From NCBI RefSeq assembly GCF_029428875.1, contig NZ_JAJSOO010000001.1, positions 6,048,501 through 6,112,500 on the forward strand: a stretch of DNA of 64,000 nt, in the 5' to 3' direction. The DNA is from Streptomyces sp. JH34 (GTDB taxonomy: Bacteria > Actinomycetota > Actinomycetes > Streptomycetales > Streptomycetaceae). The notes below the pieces were generated by a model. That model was not told the origin of the DNA. It ran no database searches and was given only the letters and a program-made list of their open reading frames with translations. Positions 52,763 through 61,410 of this stretch are shown in pieces (within the stretch, counting starts at the first letter, position 1; each line of letters starts with the position of its first letter). The translations under genes and the position numbers were made by a program.

Positions 52763-53128
52763 TCAGCCGTAGACCGGGCCGGTGTACTTCTCGCCCGGGC
52801 CATGGCCGGGCTCGTCCGGTACGAGCGAGGCCTCACGGAACGCCAGCTGCAGCGACTTCAGGCCGTCACGCAGCGGGGAGGCGTGGAACGTGCTGATCTC
52901 GGTCGCGCTCGCGTCGAGCAGTCCGGCCAGAGCGTGGACCAGCTTGCGGGCCTCGTCCAGGTCCTTGTGCTGCTCGCCCTCCTCGGTCAGGCCGAGCTTC
53001 ACGGCTGCCGCGCTCATCAGATTGACGGCGACGGTCACGATCACCTCGACCGCGGGAACCTCCGCGATGTCGCGGGCCATGTCGTCGAAGCCGGGGTTCT
53101 CGGTGCTGGGGGTGGTCGCGTCGCTCAT
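52763..53128 (-). CDS. DUF1844 family protein
   Basis: 121 residues from ATG at 53128 (the in-frame ATG three codons upstream is also possible). The core DIAEVPAVEVIVTVAVNLMSAAAVKLGL and the KDLDEARKLVHALAGLLD helix define this small, soluble, helical family of unknown function. A Gly/Pro-rich tail ends YTGPVYG. In actinobacteria it is habitually found just upstream of and divergent from infC, as here, so a link to translation start or ribosome assembly is suspected only from position. Confidence 0.87.
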   Translation of the reverse strand: MSDATTPSTENPGFDDMARDIAEVPAVEVIVTVAVNLMSAAAVKLGLTEEGEQHKDLDEARKLVHALAGLLDASATEISTFHASPLRDGLKSLQLAFREASLVPDEPGHGPGEKYTGPVYG

Positions 53129-53277
53129 GCCCCACACGATAAGGCCCCGTCGACGCCGTCCTTCCTGCGGGAGCCGTCGAAGCAGCGGGTTCGCCGTACC
53201 CCCGGGGAGCTGCTAACCTTGTGTAACGACCGGCCGGACACCTATGTGACCGGCCCACAAGTGGAGGCTCCGATCTC

Positions 53278-53437
53278 CCACCTGACCGTCCTCCGGGACG
53301 GCGGGTCACCGGTCAGGTGGCAGCCATCGTTCCGTACGGACGATGGGGCCGCCCGATTGCGCCCCGCGGTTGCACGCGGCGGTGTTCCGGTATTTCCAGG
53401 AGCCCCGCCTGTGTCCCGTCCGGGGCATTTCTTGTTT
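53278..53437 (+). promoter_or_regulatory. Structured infC leader with attenuator-like hairpin
   Basis: Three hairpins lie in the 388-bp gene-free stretch before infC: 53278-53287 with 53311-53320 (10 bp), 53324-53330 with 53340-53346 (7 bp plus an inner CCG/CGG), and 53402-53407 with 53421-53426. The last is followed by ATTTCTTGTTTCC, unusually T-rich for this genome. The rest of the gap (53129-53277 and 53438-53516) shows only a weak -10-like TAACCT at 53214-53219. Confidence 0.55.
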
Positions 53438-53516
53438 CCCGGCTCGGTTGGTCTTTATCAAGAGACGTTACGCGGCTGTCCGCCAGGCGGTCGCGTGGTG
53501 CTACCGAGGAGGATCC

Positions 53517-54179
53517 ATCAGCGCCGAGCCCCGCATCAACGACCGGATTCGCGTTCCCGAGGTGCGACTTGTCGGTCCCAGCGGCGAGCAGGTCGGGATT
53601 GTCCCGCTTGCCAAGGCCCTGGAGCTCGCACAGGAGTACGACCTCGACCTGGTCGAGGTGGCGGCGACAGCCCGTCCCCCCGTGTGCAAGCTCATGGACT
53701 ACGGGAAGTTCAAGTACGAGTCGGCCATGAAGGCCCGTGAGGCGCGCAAGAACCAGGCGCACACGGTCATCAAGGAAATGAAGCTCCGGCCGAAGATCGA
53801 CCCGCACGACTACGACACCAAGAAGGGTCACGTCGTCCGGTTCCTCAAGCAGGGGGACAAGGTCAAGATCACGATCATGTTCCGTGGTCGTGAGCAGTCC
53901 CGCCCCGAGCTGGGCTTCCGACTGCTCCAGCGTCTCGCTTCGGACGTCGAGGAACTCGGCTTCATCGAGTCGAACCCGAAGCAGGACGGCCGGAACATGA
54001 TCATGGTTCTGGGCCCGCACAAGAAGAAGACCGAAGCCATGGCCGAGGCCCGCGAGGCCCAGGCCGCCCGCAAGGCGGAGCGTCAGGGACCGACCCCCGA
54101 CGCCGAGCCCGAGGGTGAGACCGCTGAGGCCCCGGCCGCAGCGGCCGAGGCTCCGGCCGAGACACCTTCCGAGGCGTGA
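53517..54179 (+). CDS. infC: Translation initiation factor IF-3, ATC start codon
   Basis: 220 residues. IF-3 binds the 30S subunit and checks initiator tRNA and start codon. The conserved opening SAEPRINDRIRVPEVRLVG directly follows ATC at 53517, which has GAGGAGG (53506-53512) just upstream; the only in-frame ATG (53343) lies inside a leader hairpin with no ribosome-binding site. Non-canonical AUU/AUC starts let IF-3 repress its own synthesis, as in E. coli. The N-domain (about 1-75), linker and C-domain (about 85-175) are standard. A 45-residue Ala/Glu-rich tail is an actinobacterial extension. rpmI and rplT follow. Confidence 0.93.
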   Translation: MSAEPRINDRIRVPEVRLVGPSGEQVGIVPLAKALELAQEYDLDLVEVAATARPPVCKLMDYGKFKYESAMKAREARKNQAHTVIKEMKLRPKIDPHDYDTKKGHVVRFLKQGDKVKITIMFRGREQSRPELGFRLLQRLASDVEELGFIESNPKQDGRNMIMVLGPHKKKTEAMAEAREAQAARKAERQGPTPDAEPEGETAEAPAAAAEAPAETPSEA

Positions 54180-54299
54180 CCTCCGGGGGCAGCCATCCAG
54201 GCGCCCCCGGGTCCCTCGGGAACCACCCAAAGATCTGACGCCCCTGCAGTCCGGTGCCCGCACCGTGAGGGGCGCCACTGACGAGGAGATAACGGCGCG

Positions 54300-54494
54300 A
54301 TGCCGAAGAACAAGACGCACAGCGGTGCCAGCAAGCGCTTCAAGATCACCGGCTCCGGCAAGGTGCTGCGCGAGAAGGCCGGCAAGCGCCACCTGCTCGA
54401 GCACAAGTCGTCCAAGAAGACCCGCTCGCTGACCGGCACGGTCGTCGTGGCTCCGGCCGACGCCAAGAAGATCAAGAAGCTTCTCGGCAAGTGA
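54300..54494 (+). CDS. rpmI: 50S ribosomal protein bL35
   Basis: 64 residues from ATG at 54300 with GAGGAG upstream. MPKNKTHSGASKRFK and LEHKSSKKTRSL are the family motifs; the protein is strongly basic and ends KIKKLLGK. The 120-bp gap after infC contains two hairpins (54183-54190 with 54203-54210; 54239-54245 with 54268-54274) that could tune its expression. It is in the universal infC-rpmI-rplT order. Confidence 0.97.
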   Translation: MPKNKTHSGASKRFKITGSGKVLREKAGKRHLLEHKSSKKTRSLTGTVVVAPADAKKIKKLLGK

Positions 54495-54606
54495 GGCGCT
54501 GCCTCCGGTGACCCCGGAGGCGCCCTCGATCCGACCGGGACCTATTCGTTTCCGGGTCGGGTGAGTCTGACTTCCGACCACCCGGCCCCGCTGCAAGGAG
54601 TTAAAA

Positions 54607-54990
54607 GTGGCACGCGTCAAGCGGGCAGTAAACGCCCACAAGAAGCGCCGGGCGATCCTCGAGGCCGCCAGCGGTTACCGCGGTCAGCGTTCGCGCCTGT
54701 ACCGCAAGGCCAAGGAGCAGGTCACCCACTCCCTGGTCTACAACTACAACGACCGCAAGAAGCGCAAGGGCGACTTCCGTCAGCTCTGGATCCAGCGCAT
54801 CAACGCGGCCGCCCGCCAGAACGGCATGACGTACAACCGCCTCATCCAGGGTCTGAAGGCCGCCAACATCGAGGTGGACCGCAAGATCCTGGCCGAGCTC
54901 GCGGTCAACGACGCCAACGCGTTCGCCGCCCTCGTCGAGGTCGCCCAGAAGGCCCTCCCGAGCGACGTCAACGCCCCGAAGGCCGCCTGA
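54607..54990 (+). CDS. rplT: 50S ribosomal protein bL20
   Basis: 127 residues from GTG at 54607, behind CAAGGAG. MARVKRAVNAHKKRR opens a long basic helix that threads into 23S rRNA during assembly; the globular C-terminus has SYNRLI-like TYNRLIQGLKAANI. bL20 represses this operon in other bacteria by binding a leader structure, which makes the leader at 53278-53437 of interest. It is the last gene of the operon and is followed by a 12-bp terminator. Confidence 0.97.
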   Translation: MARVKRAVNAHKKRRAILEAASGYRGQRSRLYRKAKEQVTHSLVYNYNDRKKRKGDFRQLWIQRINAAARQNGMTYNRLIQGLKAANIEVDRKILAELAVNDANAFAALVEVAQKALPSDVNAPKAA

Positions 54991-55026
54991 TCCAGGCCGC
55001 ACTTCCAGGCGTCCCAGCGCTTTGAG

Positions 55027-55061
55027 CCGGACCCGCAGGCGCATGCCGTCTGCGGGTCCGG
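55027..55061 (+). terminator. Terminator after rplT
   Basis: A perfect 12-bp stem (55027-55038 with 55050-55061) with an 11-nt loop, 37 nt past the stop. Confidence 0.82.
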
Positions 55062-55082
55062 TGCGTTGCACCACGTGTCGCG

Positions 55083-55135
55083 TACGCAGTCAGCCGTACG
55101 CGGAGAAACGTACGCAGAGAAGCTGACTTACGCAG
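55083..55135 (+). repeat. Four TACGCRG repeats before the TrmH-family gene
   Basis: TACGCAG at 55083, TACGCGG at 55097, TACGCAG at 55111 and TACGCAG at 55129; the first three are spaced exactly 14 bp apart, the last 18 bp. The last three are followed by AGA. Confidence 0.65.
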
Positions 55136-55153
55136 AGAGGCTCGCCGCCGACC

Positions 55154-55993
55154 ATGGGCACCCCCGAACTGATCTCCGCGCGATCGCCGCGAATCGCCGC
55201 CGCACGCCGGCTGGCCAGGCGTAACTTCCGCGGCAAGGAGCGCAGGTTCATCGCCGAGGGGCCGCAGGCCGTGCGGGAGGCCGCCGCGCACCGGGGCGGC
55301 GACGGCGAGCCCACCCTCACCGAGCTCTTCGCCACCGTCGAGGCGGCCGACCGGTACGCCGACATCGTCGACGCCGCCCGTGCCGCCGGCGCCCGTGTGC
55401 ACCTCGCGGACGGTGACGTGCTCGCCGACGTCTCGCAGACCGTCACGCCCCAGGGCCTGATCGGCGTCTGCCGCTTCCTGGACTCGCCCTTCGAGGAGAT
55501 CCTCGCCGCGAAGCCCACCCTGGTCGCCGTCCTCGCCCACGTACGCGACCCGGGCAACGCGGGCACGGTGCTGCGCTGCGCCGACGCCGCCGGCGCGGAC
55601 GCGGTCGTGCTCACCGACGCCTCCGTCGACCTCTACAACCCCAAGTCGGTCCGGGCCTCCGTCGGCTCGCTCTTCCACCTGCCGGTGGCCGTGGGCGTAC
55701 CCGTGGAGGAGGCCGTGCGGGGACTCCGGGACGCCGGGGTGCGCATTCTGGCCGCCGACGGCGCGGGCGAGGACGACCTCGACGACGAGCTCGACGCCGG
55801 CACCATGGGCGGGCCCACCGCCTGGGTGTTCGGCAACGAGGCGTGGGGCCTCCCGGAGGAGACGCGCGCCCTCGCCGACGCCGTGGTCCGTGTCCCGATC
55901 CACGGCAAGGCCGAGAGCCTCAACCTCGCCACCGCCGCCGCCGTGTGCCTCTACGCCTCCGCACGGGCCCAGCGGCCGCGCGGCGCGCACTGA
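55154..55993 (+). CDS. TrmH/SpoU-family RNA 2'-O-methyltransferase
   Basis: 279 residues. An N-terminal substrate-binding domain (FRGKERRFIAEGPQAVREA, about residues 25-43) precedes the knotted SPOUT catalytic domain. The SPOUT domain has motif 1 HVRDPGNAGTVLRCADAAG (about 130-148), motif 2 VFGNEAWGLPEE, and motif 3 IPIHGKAESLNLATAAAV-like PIHGKAESLN. It methylates a ribose in rRNA or tRNA; relatives include the 23S G2251 enzyme RlmB and the thiostrepton/tylosin-type resistance enzymes. The target cannot be deduced. It sits after rplT behind a repeat-bearing leader. Confidence 0.91.
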   Translation: MGTPELISARSPRIAAARRLARRNFRGKERRFIAEGPQAVREAAAHRGGDGEPTLTELFATVEAADRYADIVDAARAAGARVHLADGDVLADVSQTVTPQGLIGVCRFLDSPFEEILAAKPTLVAVLAHVRDPGNAGTVLRCADAAGADAVVLTDASVDLYNPKSVRASVGSLFHLPVAVGVPVEEAVRGLRDAGVRILAADGAGEDDLDDELDAGTMGGPTAWVFGNEAWGLPEETRALADAVVRVPIHGKAESLNLATAAAVCLYASARAQRPRGAH

Positions 55994-56133
55994 TCCCCCG
56001 CGGCGCCCCACCGATCGATACGGGCCAGACCCCGCCGGTGCCCGCACGGAGGGTGTCGCCCGGCTGCTGACGCCTAGTAGGGTGACGAACTCGGGGGCCC
56101 ACTGCACCGGTTCGAGAGGTGGGGTAAGGGAAG

Positions 56134-57288
56134 ATGGCTGTCGGCATGAGCAGGCCGCGAGCGACACACACGGCCGCCGTGCGCGCCCTCTCCGACGAGG
56201 CCGGCGTGAGCCGGGCCGCCGGGGACCCCGCGACGGGCATCGACCCGGACGACCTGCCCGACGGTCTCGTCGTCGCCGACGAGAGCGGCGAGGTCATCTG
56301 CTTCAACGCGGCAGCCGCCCGGATCACCGCCACGTCCCGGGAGTCCGCGCTCGGCACCTCCATCGACCGCGCACTGCCCCTCGAGGACCTCAAGGGCCGC
56401 CGCTGGTGGGAGCTGACCGACCCCTACGGCGGGCTCGCCACCCGGGTCGGCCAGCCGGAGCGCAACCTGCTGCTCCCCGGTGGCCGCGAGGTCCTGGTCT
56501 CCGCCCGGTACGTCCGTGAGAGCCCCACCGGCCCCCTCAGGCGCCTCGTCGTGTCCCTGCGCGGCACCGAGGCACGCCGCCGCACCGAGCTCAGCCACGC
56601 CGAGCTGATCGCCACCGTCGCCCACGAGCTGCGCTCCCCGCTGACCTCGGTCAAGGGCTTCACCGCCACGCTCCTGGCCAAGTGGGAACGCTTCACCGAC
56701 GACCAGAAGCGCCTGATGCTGGAGACCGTCGACGCCGACGCCAACCGCGTCACCCGGCTGATCGCCGAGCTGCTCGACATTTCCAGGATCGACTCCGGCC
56801 GCCTCGAGCTGCGCCGCCAGCCCGTGGACATCTCGGCCGCCGTCGAGCGCCACGTCCAGGCGCTCGTCGCGACCGGCCAGGCCCCCGACCGCTTCCTGGT
56901 CCGCACCCGGCAGCCGCTGCCCGCACTGTGGGCGGATCCGGACAAGGTCGACCAGGTGCTCGGCAACCTCCTGGAAAACGCGGTGCGCCACGGCGAGGGA
57001 ACCGTCATCATCGAGATCGCCCCTGCGCCCGCACCGGCGAAGAACGACGAGAGCGGAACGGCAGTCACCGTGAGCGACGAAGGTCCCGGTATCCCCGAGG
57101 AGTCGATGGGCCGCGTCTTCACCCGCTTCTGGCGGGGCAGCAAGCGCGGCGGCACCGGCCTGGGCCTGTACATCGTCAAGGGCATCGTCGAGGCCCACGG
57201 CGGGACCATCACGGTCGACCGTGCACCCGGCGGCGGCGCCGAATTCCGATTTATCCTGCCCGTGAGCGCGCCCGCCTACCTGGCGTGA
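56134..57288 (+). CDS. Orphan PAS-domain sensor histidine kinase
   Basis: 384 residues from ATG at 56134 behind TAAGGGAAG; another in-frame ATG is four codons downstream. A PAS-like sensor domain (about 40-140) includes GLVVADESGEVICFNAAAARI. HisKA follows with the phosphorylated His in TVAHELRSPLTSVKGF (about residue 167), then HATPase_c: DQVLGNLLENAVRHG (N box), DEGPGIP (G1) and GGTGLGLYIVKGI (G2). No membrane helix is evident, so it should sense a cytoplasmic signal. No response regulator gene is adjacent, so its partner is unknown. A TAGGGT box (about 56078) precedes it. Confidence 0.92.
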   Translation: MAVGMSRPRATHTAAVRALSDEAGVSRAAGDPATGIDPDDLPDGLVVADESGEVICFNAAAARITATSRESALGTSIDRALPLEDLKGRRWWELTDPYGGLATRVGQPERNLLLPGGREVLVSARYVRESPTGPLRRLVVSLRGTEARRRTELSHAELIATVAHELRSPLTSVKGFTATLLAKWERFTDDQKRLMLETVDADANRVTRLIAELLDISRIDSGRLELRRQPVDISAAVERHVQALVATGQAPDRFLVRTRQPLPALWADPDKVDQVLGNLLENAVRHGEGTVIIEIAPAPAPAKNDESGTAVTVSDEGPGIPEESMGRVFTRFWRGSKRGGTGLGLYIVKGIVEAHGGTITVDRAPGGGAEFRFILPVSAPAYLA

Positions 57289-57402
57289 GCGGCCCACGGG
57301 CCTCCCCGCCCCCCGGCGGCCCGTAGACTCGACTTTTGGCACCTTTGCGTCCTCAGTCGTCGAACCATGGTCGCCACCAGCCAATCGGAAGCACGGGAAG
57401 AG

Positions 57403-58542
57403 ATGTCGGCACCGAACAAGTCGTACGACCCAGTCGAGGTCGAGGCACTGAAACCGGAAGAGATCGAGCGCATGCGGGACGAGGCGTTCGCCGCCTTCGC
57501 CGCCGCCGGCGACCTCGACGCGCTCGCCCAGGCGAAGACCGCGCACACCGGCGGTACCTCGCCCCTGTCGCTCGCCAACCGCGAGATCGGCGCCCTGCCG
57601 CCGCAGGCCAAGGCCGAGGCGGGCAAGCGCGTGGGCCAGGCCCGCGGCGCCGTCTCCAAGGCGCTGGCCGCCCGCCAGACCGAGCTGGAGGCCGAGCGTG
57701 ACGCCCGGGTGCTGGTCGAGGAGGCGGTGGACGTCACCCTGCCCTACGACCGCACCCCGGCCGGCGCGCGCCACCCCCTGACGACCATCATGGAGCGCGT
57801 CGCCGACGTCTTCGTCGCCATGGGCTACGAAATCGCCGAGGGGCCCGAGGTCGAGGCGGAGTGGTTCAACTTCGACGCCCTGAACTTCGTCCCGGACCAC
57901 CCGGCGCGGCAGATGCAGGACACCTTCTTCGTCCAGGGCACCAGGCCCGACGGGAAGCCGACCGAGGGCGACGAGTCCGGTGTCGTGCTGCGTACGCACA
58001 CTTCGCCCGTCCAGGCCCGTTCGCTGCTCAGCCGCAAGCCCCCCGTCTACGTGGTCTGCCCCGGCAGGGTCTACCGCACCGACGAGCTCGACGCCACGCA
58101 CACCCCGGTCTTCCACCAGATCGAGCTGCTCGCGGTCGACGAGGGCCTCACCATGGCCGACCTCAAGGGCACCCTCGACCACATGGTCCAGGCGCTCTTC
58201 GGCCCGGACATGAAGACCCGGCTGCGGCCGAACTTCTTCCCGTTCACCGAGCCGTCCGCCGAGATGGACATGGTCTGCTACGTCTGCCGCGGCGAGTCCG
58301 TCGGCAACCCGGACCGCCCCTGCCGCACCTGCGGCAGCGAGGGCTGGATCGAGCTCGGCGGCTGCGGCATGGTCAACCCGAAGGTGCTCGTCGCCTGCGG
58401 TGTGGACCCCGAGAAGTACAGCGGATTCGCCTTCGGGTTCGGCATCGAGCGGATGCTGATGTTCCGCCACAACGTAGAGGACATGCGAGACATGGTCGAG
58501 GGTGACGTCCGGTTCACCCGGCCGTTCGGGATGGAGATCTGA
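57403..58542 (+). CDS. pheS: Phenylalanine-tRNA ligase alpha subunit
   Basis: 379 residues from ATG at 57403 with GGGAAGAG upstream; this start gives the usual N-terminus, while the ATG 12 codons earlier lacks a ribosome-binding site. The N-terminal coiled coil (about 5-95) holds tRNA; the class II catalytic core has motif 2 around VYRTDELDATHTPVFHQIE and motif 3 GFGIERMLMFRHN. It activates phenylalanine and, with PheT, forms the alpha2beta2 enzyme. The stop overlaps the pheT ATG (TGATG), so the subunits are made in equal amounts. Confidence 0.97.
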   Translation: MSAPNKSYDPVEVEALKPEEIERMRDEAFAAFAAAGDLDALAQAKTAHTGGTSPLSLANREIGALPPQAKAEAGKRVGQARGAVSKALAARQTELEAERDARVLVEEAVDVTLPYDRTPAGARHPLTTIMERVADVFVAMGYEIAEGPEVEAEWFNFDALNFVPDHPARQMQDTFFVQGTRPDGKPTEGDESGVVLRTHTSPVQARSLLSRKPPVYVVCPGRVYRTDELDATHTPVFHQIELLAVDEGLTMADLKGTLDHMVQALFGPDMKTRLRPNFFPFTEPSAEMDMVCYVCRGESVGNPDRPCRTCGSEGWIELGGCGMVNPKVLVACGVDPEKYSGFAFGFGIERMLMFRHNVEDMRDMVEGDVRFTRPFGMEI

Positions 58543-61052
58543 TGCGCGTCCCGCTTTCCTGGCTGCGGGAATACGTCGACCTGCCGGCGACGGAGACCGG
58601 CCGCGACGTACAGGCCAAGCTCGTCTCCGTCGGCCTCGAGGTCGAGACCGTCGAGCAGACCGGCGCCGGGCTCAAGGGCCCGCTGGTCGTCGGACAGGTC
58701 CTGACCATCGAGGAGCTGGAGGGCTTCAAGAAGCCCATCCGCTTCTGCACCGTCGACGTCGGCACCGCCAACGGCACCGGCGAACCGCAGGAGATCGTCT
58801 GCGGCGCCAGCAACTTCGCCGTCGGCGACAAGGTCGTCGTGGTCCTCCCGGGCGCCGTGCTGCCCGGTGACTTCGCGATCGCCGCGCGCAAGACGTACGG
58901 CAAGACCTCGCACGGCATGATCTGCTCCACCGACGAGCTCGGCATGGGCGACGACGGCACGCACGGCATCATCGTGCTGCCGCCCGAGTACGAGCCCGGC
59001 ACCGACGCGATCGAGCTCCTGGAGCTCGTCGACGAGGTCCTCGACATCGCCGTGACCCCGGACCGCGGCTACTGCCTCTCGATGCGCGGGGTCGCCCGCG
59101 AGACCGCCATCGCGTACGGGCTGCCGCTGCGCGACCCGGCGCTCCTGGACGTGCCCCCGCCCAACGCGCACGGCTACCCCGTGAAGGTGTCCGACCCGAT
59201 CGGGTGCGGCAACTTCACCGCGCGCACGGTCACGGGCCTGCAGCCCGAGGCACGCTCCCCGATCTGGATGCAGCGCAGGCTGCAGAAGGCCGGTATGCGC
59301 ACGGTCTCGCTGGCCGTGGACATCACCAACTACGTGATGCTCGAGCTCGGGCAGCCGCTCCACGCCTACGACCGCACCCGCGTCCAGGGCCCGATCGGTG
59401 TGCGCCGCGCCCAGCAGGGCGAGAAGCTCACCACGCTCGACGGTGCCAAGCGCGTCCTGGACGCCCAGGACCTGGTCATCACCGACGACCGCGGGCCGAT
59501 CGGCCTCGCGGGTGTCATGGGCGGCGCCGACACCGAGATCGCCGACGCGGCCGAGAGCGCGGGGACCACCGAGGTCGTCATCGAGGCCGCGCACTTCGAC
59601 GCGATCGCCATCGCCCGGACCGCGCGCCGCCACAAGCTGAGCTCGGAGGCGTCCAAGCGCTTCGAGCGCGGCGTCGACCCGCAGGCCGCCGCCGCTGCCG
59701 CGCAGCGCACGGTCGACCTGCTGGTCCTCCTCGCGGGCGGCACGGCCGAGGCCGGCGTCACGGAGATCACCGCCCCGTCCGCACCCCGCACCATCGCGAT
59801 GCCGGCGAACCACCCCGACCGGGTGGCCGGTGTCGCGTACGGCCGCGAGACCGTCGTACGCCGACTCCAGCAGGTCGGCTGCGACGTCTACGGGCAGGAC
59901 GAGCTGATCGTCACGGTGCCGTCCTGGCGCCCCGACCTCGCCGAGCCGAACGACCTGGCCGAAGAGGTCATCCGGCTGGAGGGTTACGAGAACCTCCCGT
60001 CCACCCTGCCGACGCCGCCGTCCGGACGCGGACTCACCGACCGCCAGCGGCTGCACCGCCGCGTCGGCCGGGCGCTGGCCGGCTCCGGTTACGTGGAGGC
60101 GCTCAGCTACCCGTTCATCGGTGACGCCGTCCTGGACCAGCTCGGTCTGGAGAAGGACGACGCGCGACGCCGCACGGTCACCCTCGTCAACCCGATCTCC
60201 GACGAGGAGCCCGCGCTGCGCACCACGCTGCTGCCGGGCCTGCTCGGCGCACTGCGGCGCAACGACGGCCGGGGCAGCCACGACCTGGCGCTCTTCGAGA
60301 CAGGGCTGGTCTTCAGGCCCACCGGTGAGGAGACCGAAGCCGTACGGCTGCCCGTCGACCGCCGTCCCACCGACGAGGAGATCGCCGGTCTGGACGCTGC
60401 GCTCCCGCGTCAGCCGCGCCGCGCCGCCGTCGTCCTCGCTGGTGCCCGCGAGCAGGCCGGCTGGTGGGGCAAGGGCCGTCCCTCCGACTGGGCGGACTCC
60501 GTCGAGGCGGCGCGCGTCATCGCCCGCGAGGCGGGCGTCGAGGTCACGGTCCGCGCCGACAGGCACGCACCGTGGCACCCCGGCCGCTGCGCCGCGCTGT
60601 ACGTCACCGTCGACGGCGTGGAGACCCTCTTCGGACACGCGGGCGAACTGCACCCGCGCGTCGTCAAGGAGCTCCACCTGCCCGAGCGGACCTGCGCCAT
60701 GGAGGTCGAGCTCGACGTCCTGGAGCAGGCCGTCGACGGCGCGCTCCAGGCGCCCCGCATCTCCACCTTCCCGGTGGCCACCCAGGACGTCGCACTCGTC
60801 GTCGACTCGGGTGTGCCCTCCGACGCCGTGGAGAAGGCGCTCCGCGAGGGTGCCGGAGAGCTGCTCGAATCGCTGCGGCTGTTCGACGTCTTCACCGGTG
60901 AGCAGATCGGCGAGGGCAAGAAGTCCCTGGCGTACGCGCTGCGGTTCCGTGCCCCGGACCGCACGCTGACCGTGGAGGAGGCCTCCGCGGCCCGCGACAC
61001 CGCGGTCGCCCTGGCCGGCGAGCGCACCGGCGCGGTGCTGCGCGGCGCGTAG
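58542..61052 (+). CDS. pheT: Phenylalanine-tRNA ligase beta subunit
   Basis: 836 residues, a normal length. Domains in order are the N-terminal MRVPLSWLREYVDLP segment, an EMAP-II-like tRNA-binding domain (about 40-155), and the B3/B4 editing domain that clears mischarged Tyr (about 210-385). The B5 DNA-binding-like fold (about 400-480), a catalytic-like core, and the FDX-ACB anticodon-binding domain (about 740-836, FPVATQDVALVVD) follow. It overlaps pheS by one base. A perfect 17-bp terminator follows the stop. Confidence 0.97.
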   Translation: MRVPLSWLREYVDLPATETGRDVQAKLVSVGLEVETVEQTGAGLKGPLVVGQVLTIEELEGFKKPIRFCTVDVGTANGTGEPQEIVCGASNFAVGDKVVVVLPGAVLPGDFAIAARKTYGKTSHGMICSTDELGMGDDGTHGIIVLPPEYEPGTDAIELLELVDEVLDIAVTPDRGYCLSMRGVARETAIAYGLPLRDPALLDVPPPNAHGYPVKVSDPIGCGNFTARTVTGLQPEARSPIWMQRRLQKAGMRTVSLAVDITNYVMLELGQPLHAYDRTRVQGPIGVRRAQQGEKLTTLDGAKRVLDAQDLVITDDRGPIGLAGVMGGADTEIADAAESAGTTEVVIEAAHFDAIAIARTARRHKLSSEASKRFERGVDPQAAAAAAQRTVDLLVLLAGGTAEAGVTEITAPSAPRTIAMPANHPDRVAGVAYGRETVVRRLQQVGCDVYGQDELIVTVPSWRPDLAEPNDLAEEVIRLEGYENLPSTLPTPPSGRGLTDRQRLHRRVGRALAGSGYVEALSYPFIGDAVLDQLGLEKDDARRRTVTLVNPISDEEPALRTTLLPGLLGALRRNDGRGSHDLALFETGLVFRPTGEETEAVRLPVDRRPTDEEIAGLDAALPRQPRRAAVVLAGAREQAGWWGKGRPSDWADSVEAARVIAREAGVEVTVRADRHAPWHPGRCAALYVTVDGVETLFGHAGELHPRVVKELHLPERTCAMEVELDVLEQAVDGALQAPRISTFPVATQDVALVVDSGVPSDAVEKALREGAGELLESLRLFDVFTGEQIGEGKKSLAYALRFRAPDRTLTVEEASAARDTAVALAGERTGAVLRGA

Positions 61053-61066
61053 CCACCGAAGGCAGT

Positions 61067-61103
61067 GAGGAGGGGCGTATCCGGCCACCGGATACGCCCC
61101 TCC
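61067..61103 (+). terminator. Terminator after pheT
   Basis: A perfect 17-bp stem (61067-61083 with 61087-61103) with a 3-nt loop, followed by GTTCTCG. The rest of the 358-bp gap before the next gene (61104-61350) shows no reading frame I would defend. Confidence 0.9.
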
Positions 61104-61350
61104 TGTTCTCGCGGGACGGCCGAGGGACCGCGGACGGTCACCGCTGCCATCGGGACAGCGGGCCGTGCGATCCGGCGCCGCCCGCCCTGCCACGGAGTGT
61201 CGGGCAGGCCGGCAGGACGAACGGCGCGGGGCGGGTCGTCGAACTGTACGAGGGGGAGCCGACGACCCGGCCGCCTCTTGCGAGGCACTTATTCAAGCGA
61301 GCGGCGTACCGGCGCGACAGAGCGCACAGCAGGACGGTTCGGGCATTCCG

Positions 61351-61384
61351 TTCACACCCCGTGTGAATCGTGCTCCACTAGGCT
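61351..61384 (+). promoter_or_regulatory. Promoter with perfect 17-bp operator-like palindrome
   Basis: TTCACAC-CCC-GTGTGAA (61351-61367) is a perfect inverted repeat lying just upstream of, and covering the -35 zone of, a TAGGCT -10 box (61379-61384). The regulator's ATG is at 61411. Confidence 0.65.
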
Positions 61385-61410
61385 CATTGCGACACGCACA
61401 TGGGGGGGCA

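Noticed and set aside
53343..53516. ATG at 53343 as infC start, adding 58 residues
   Set aside because: It lies within a leader hairpin without a ribosome-binding site, and the added residues are unlike IF-3.
58278..61193. A 971-codon frame antisense to pheT
   Set aside because: Lies wholly over a well supported gene and has no start signal or domain.
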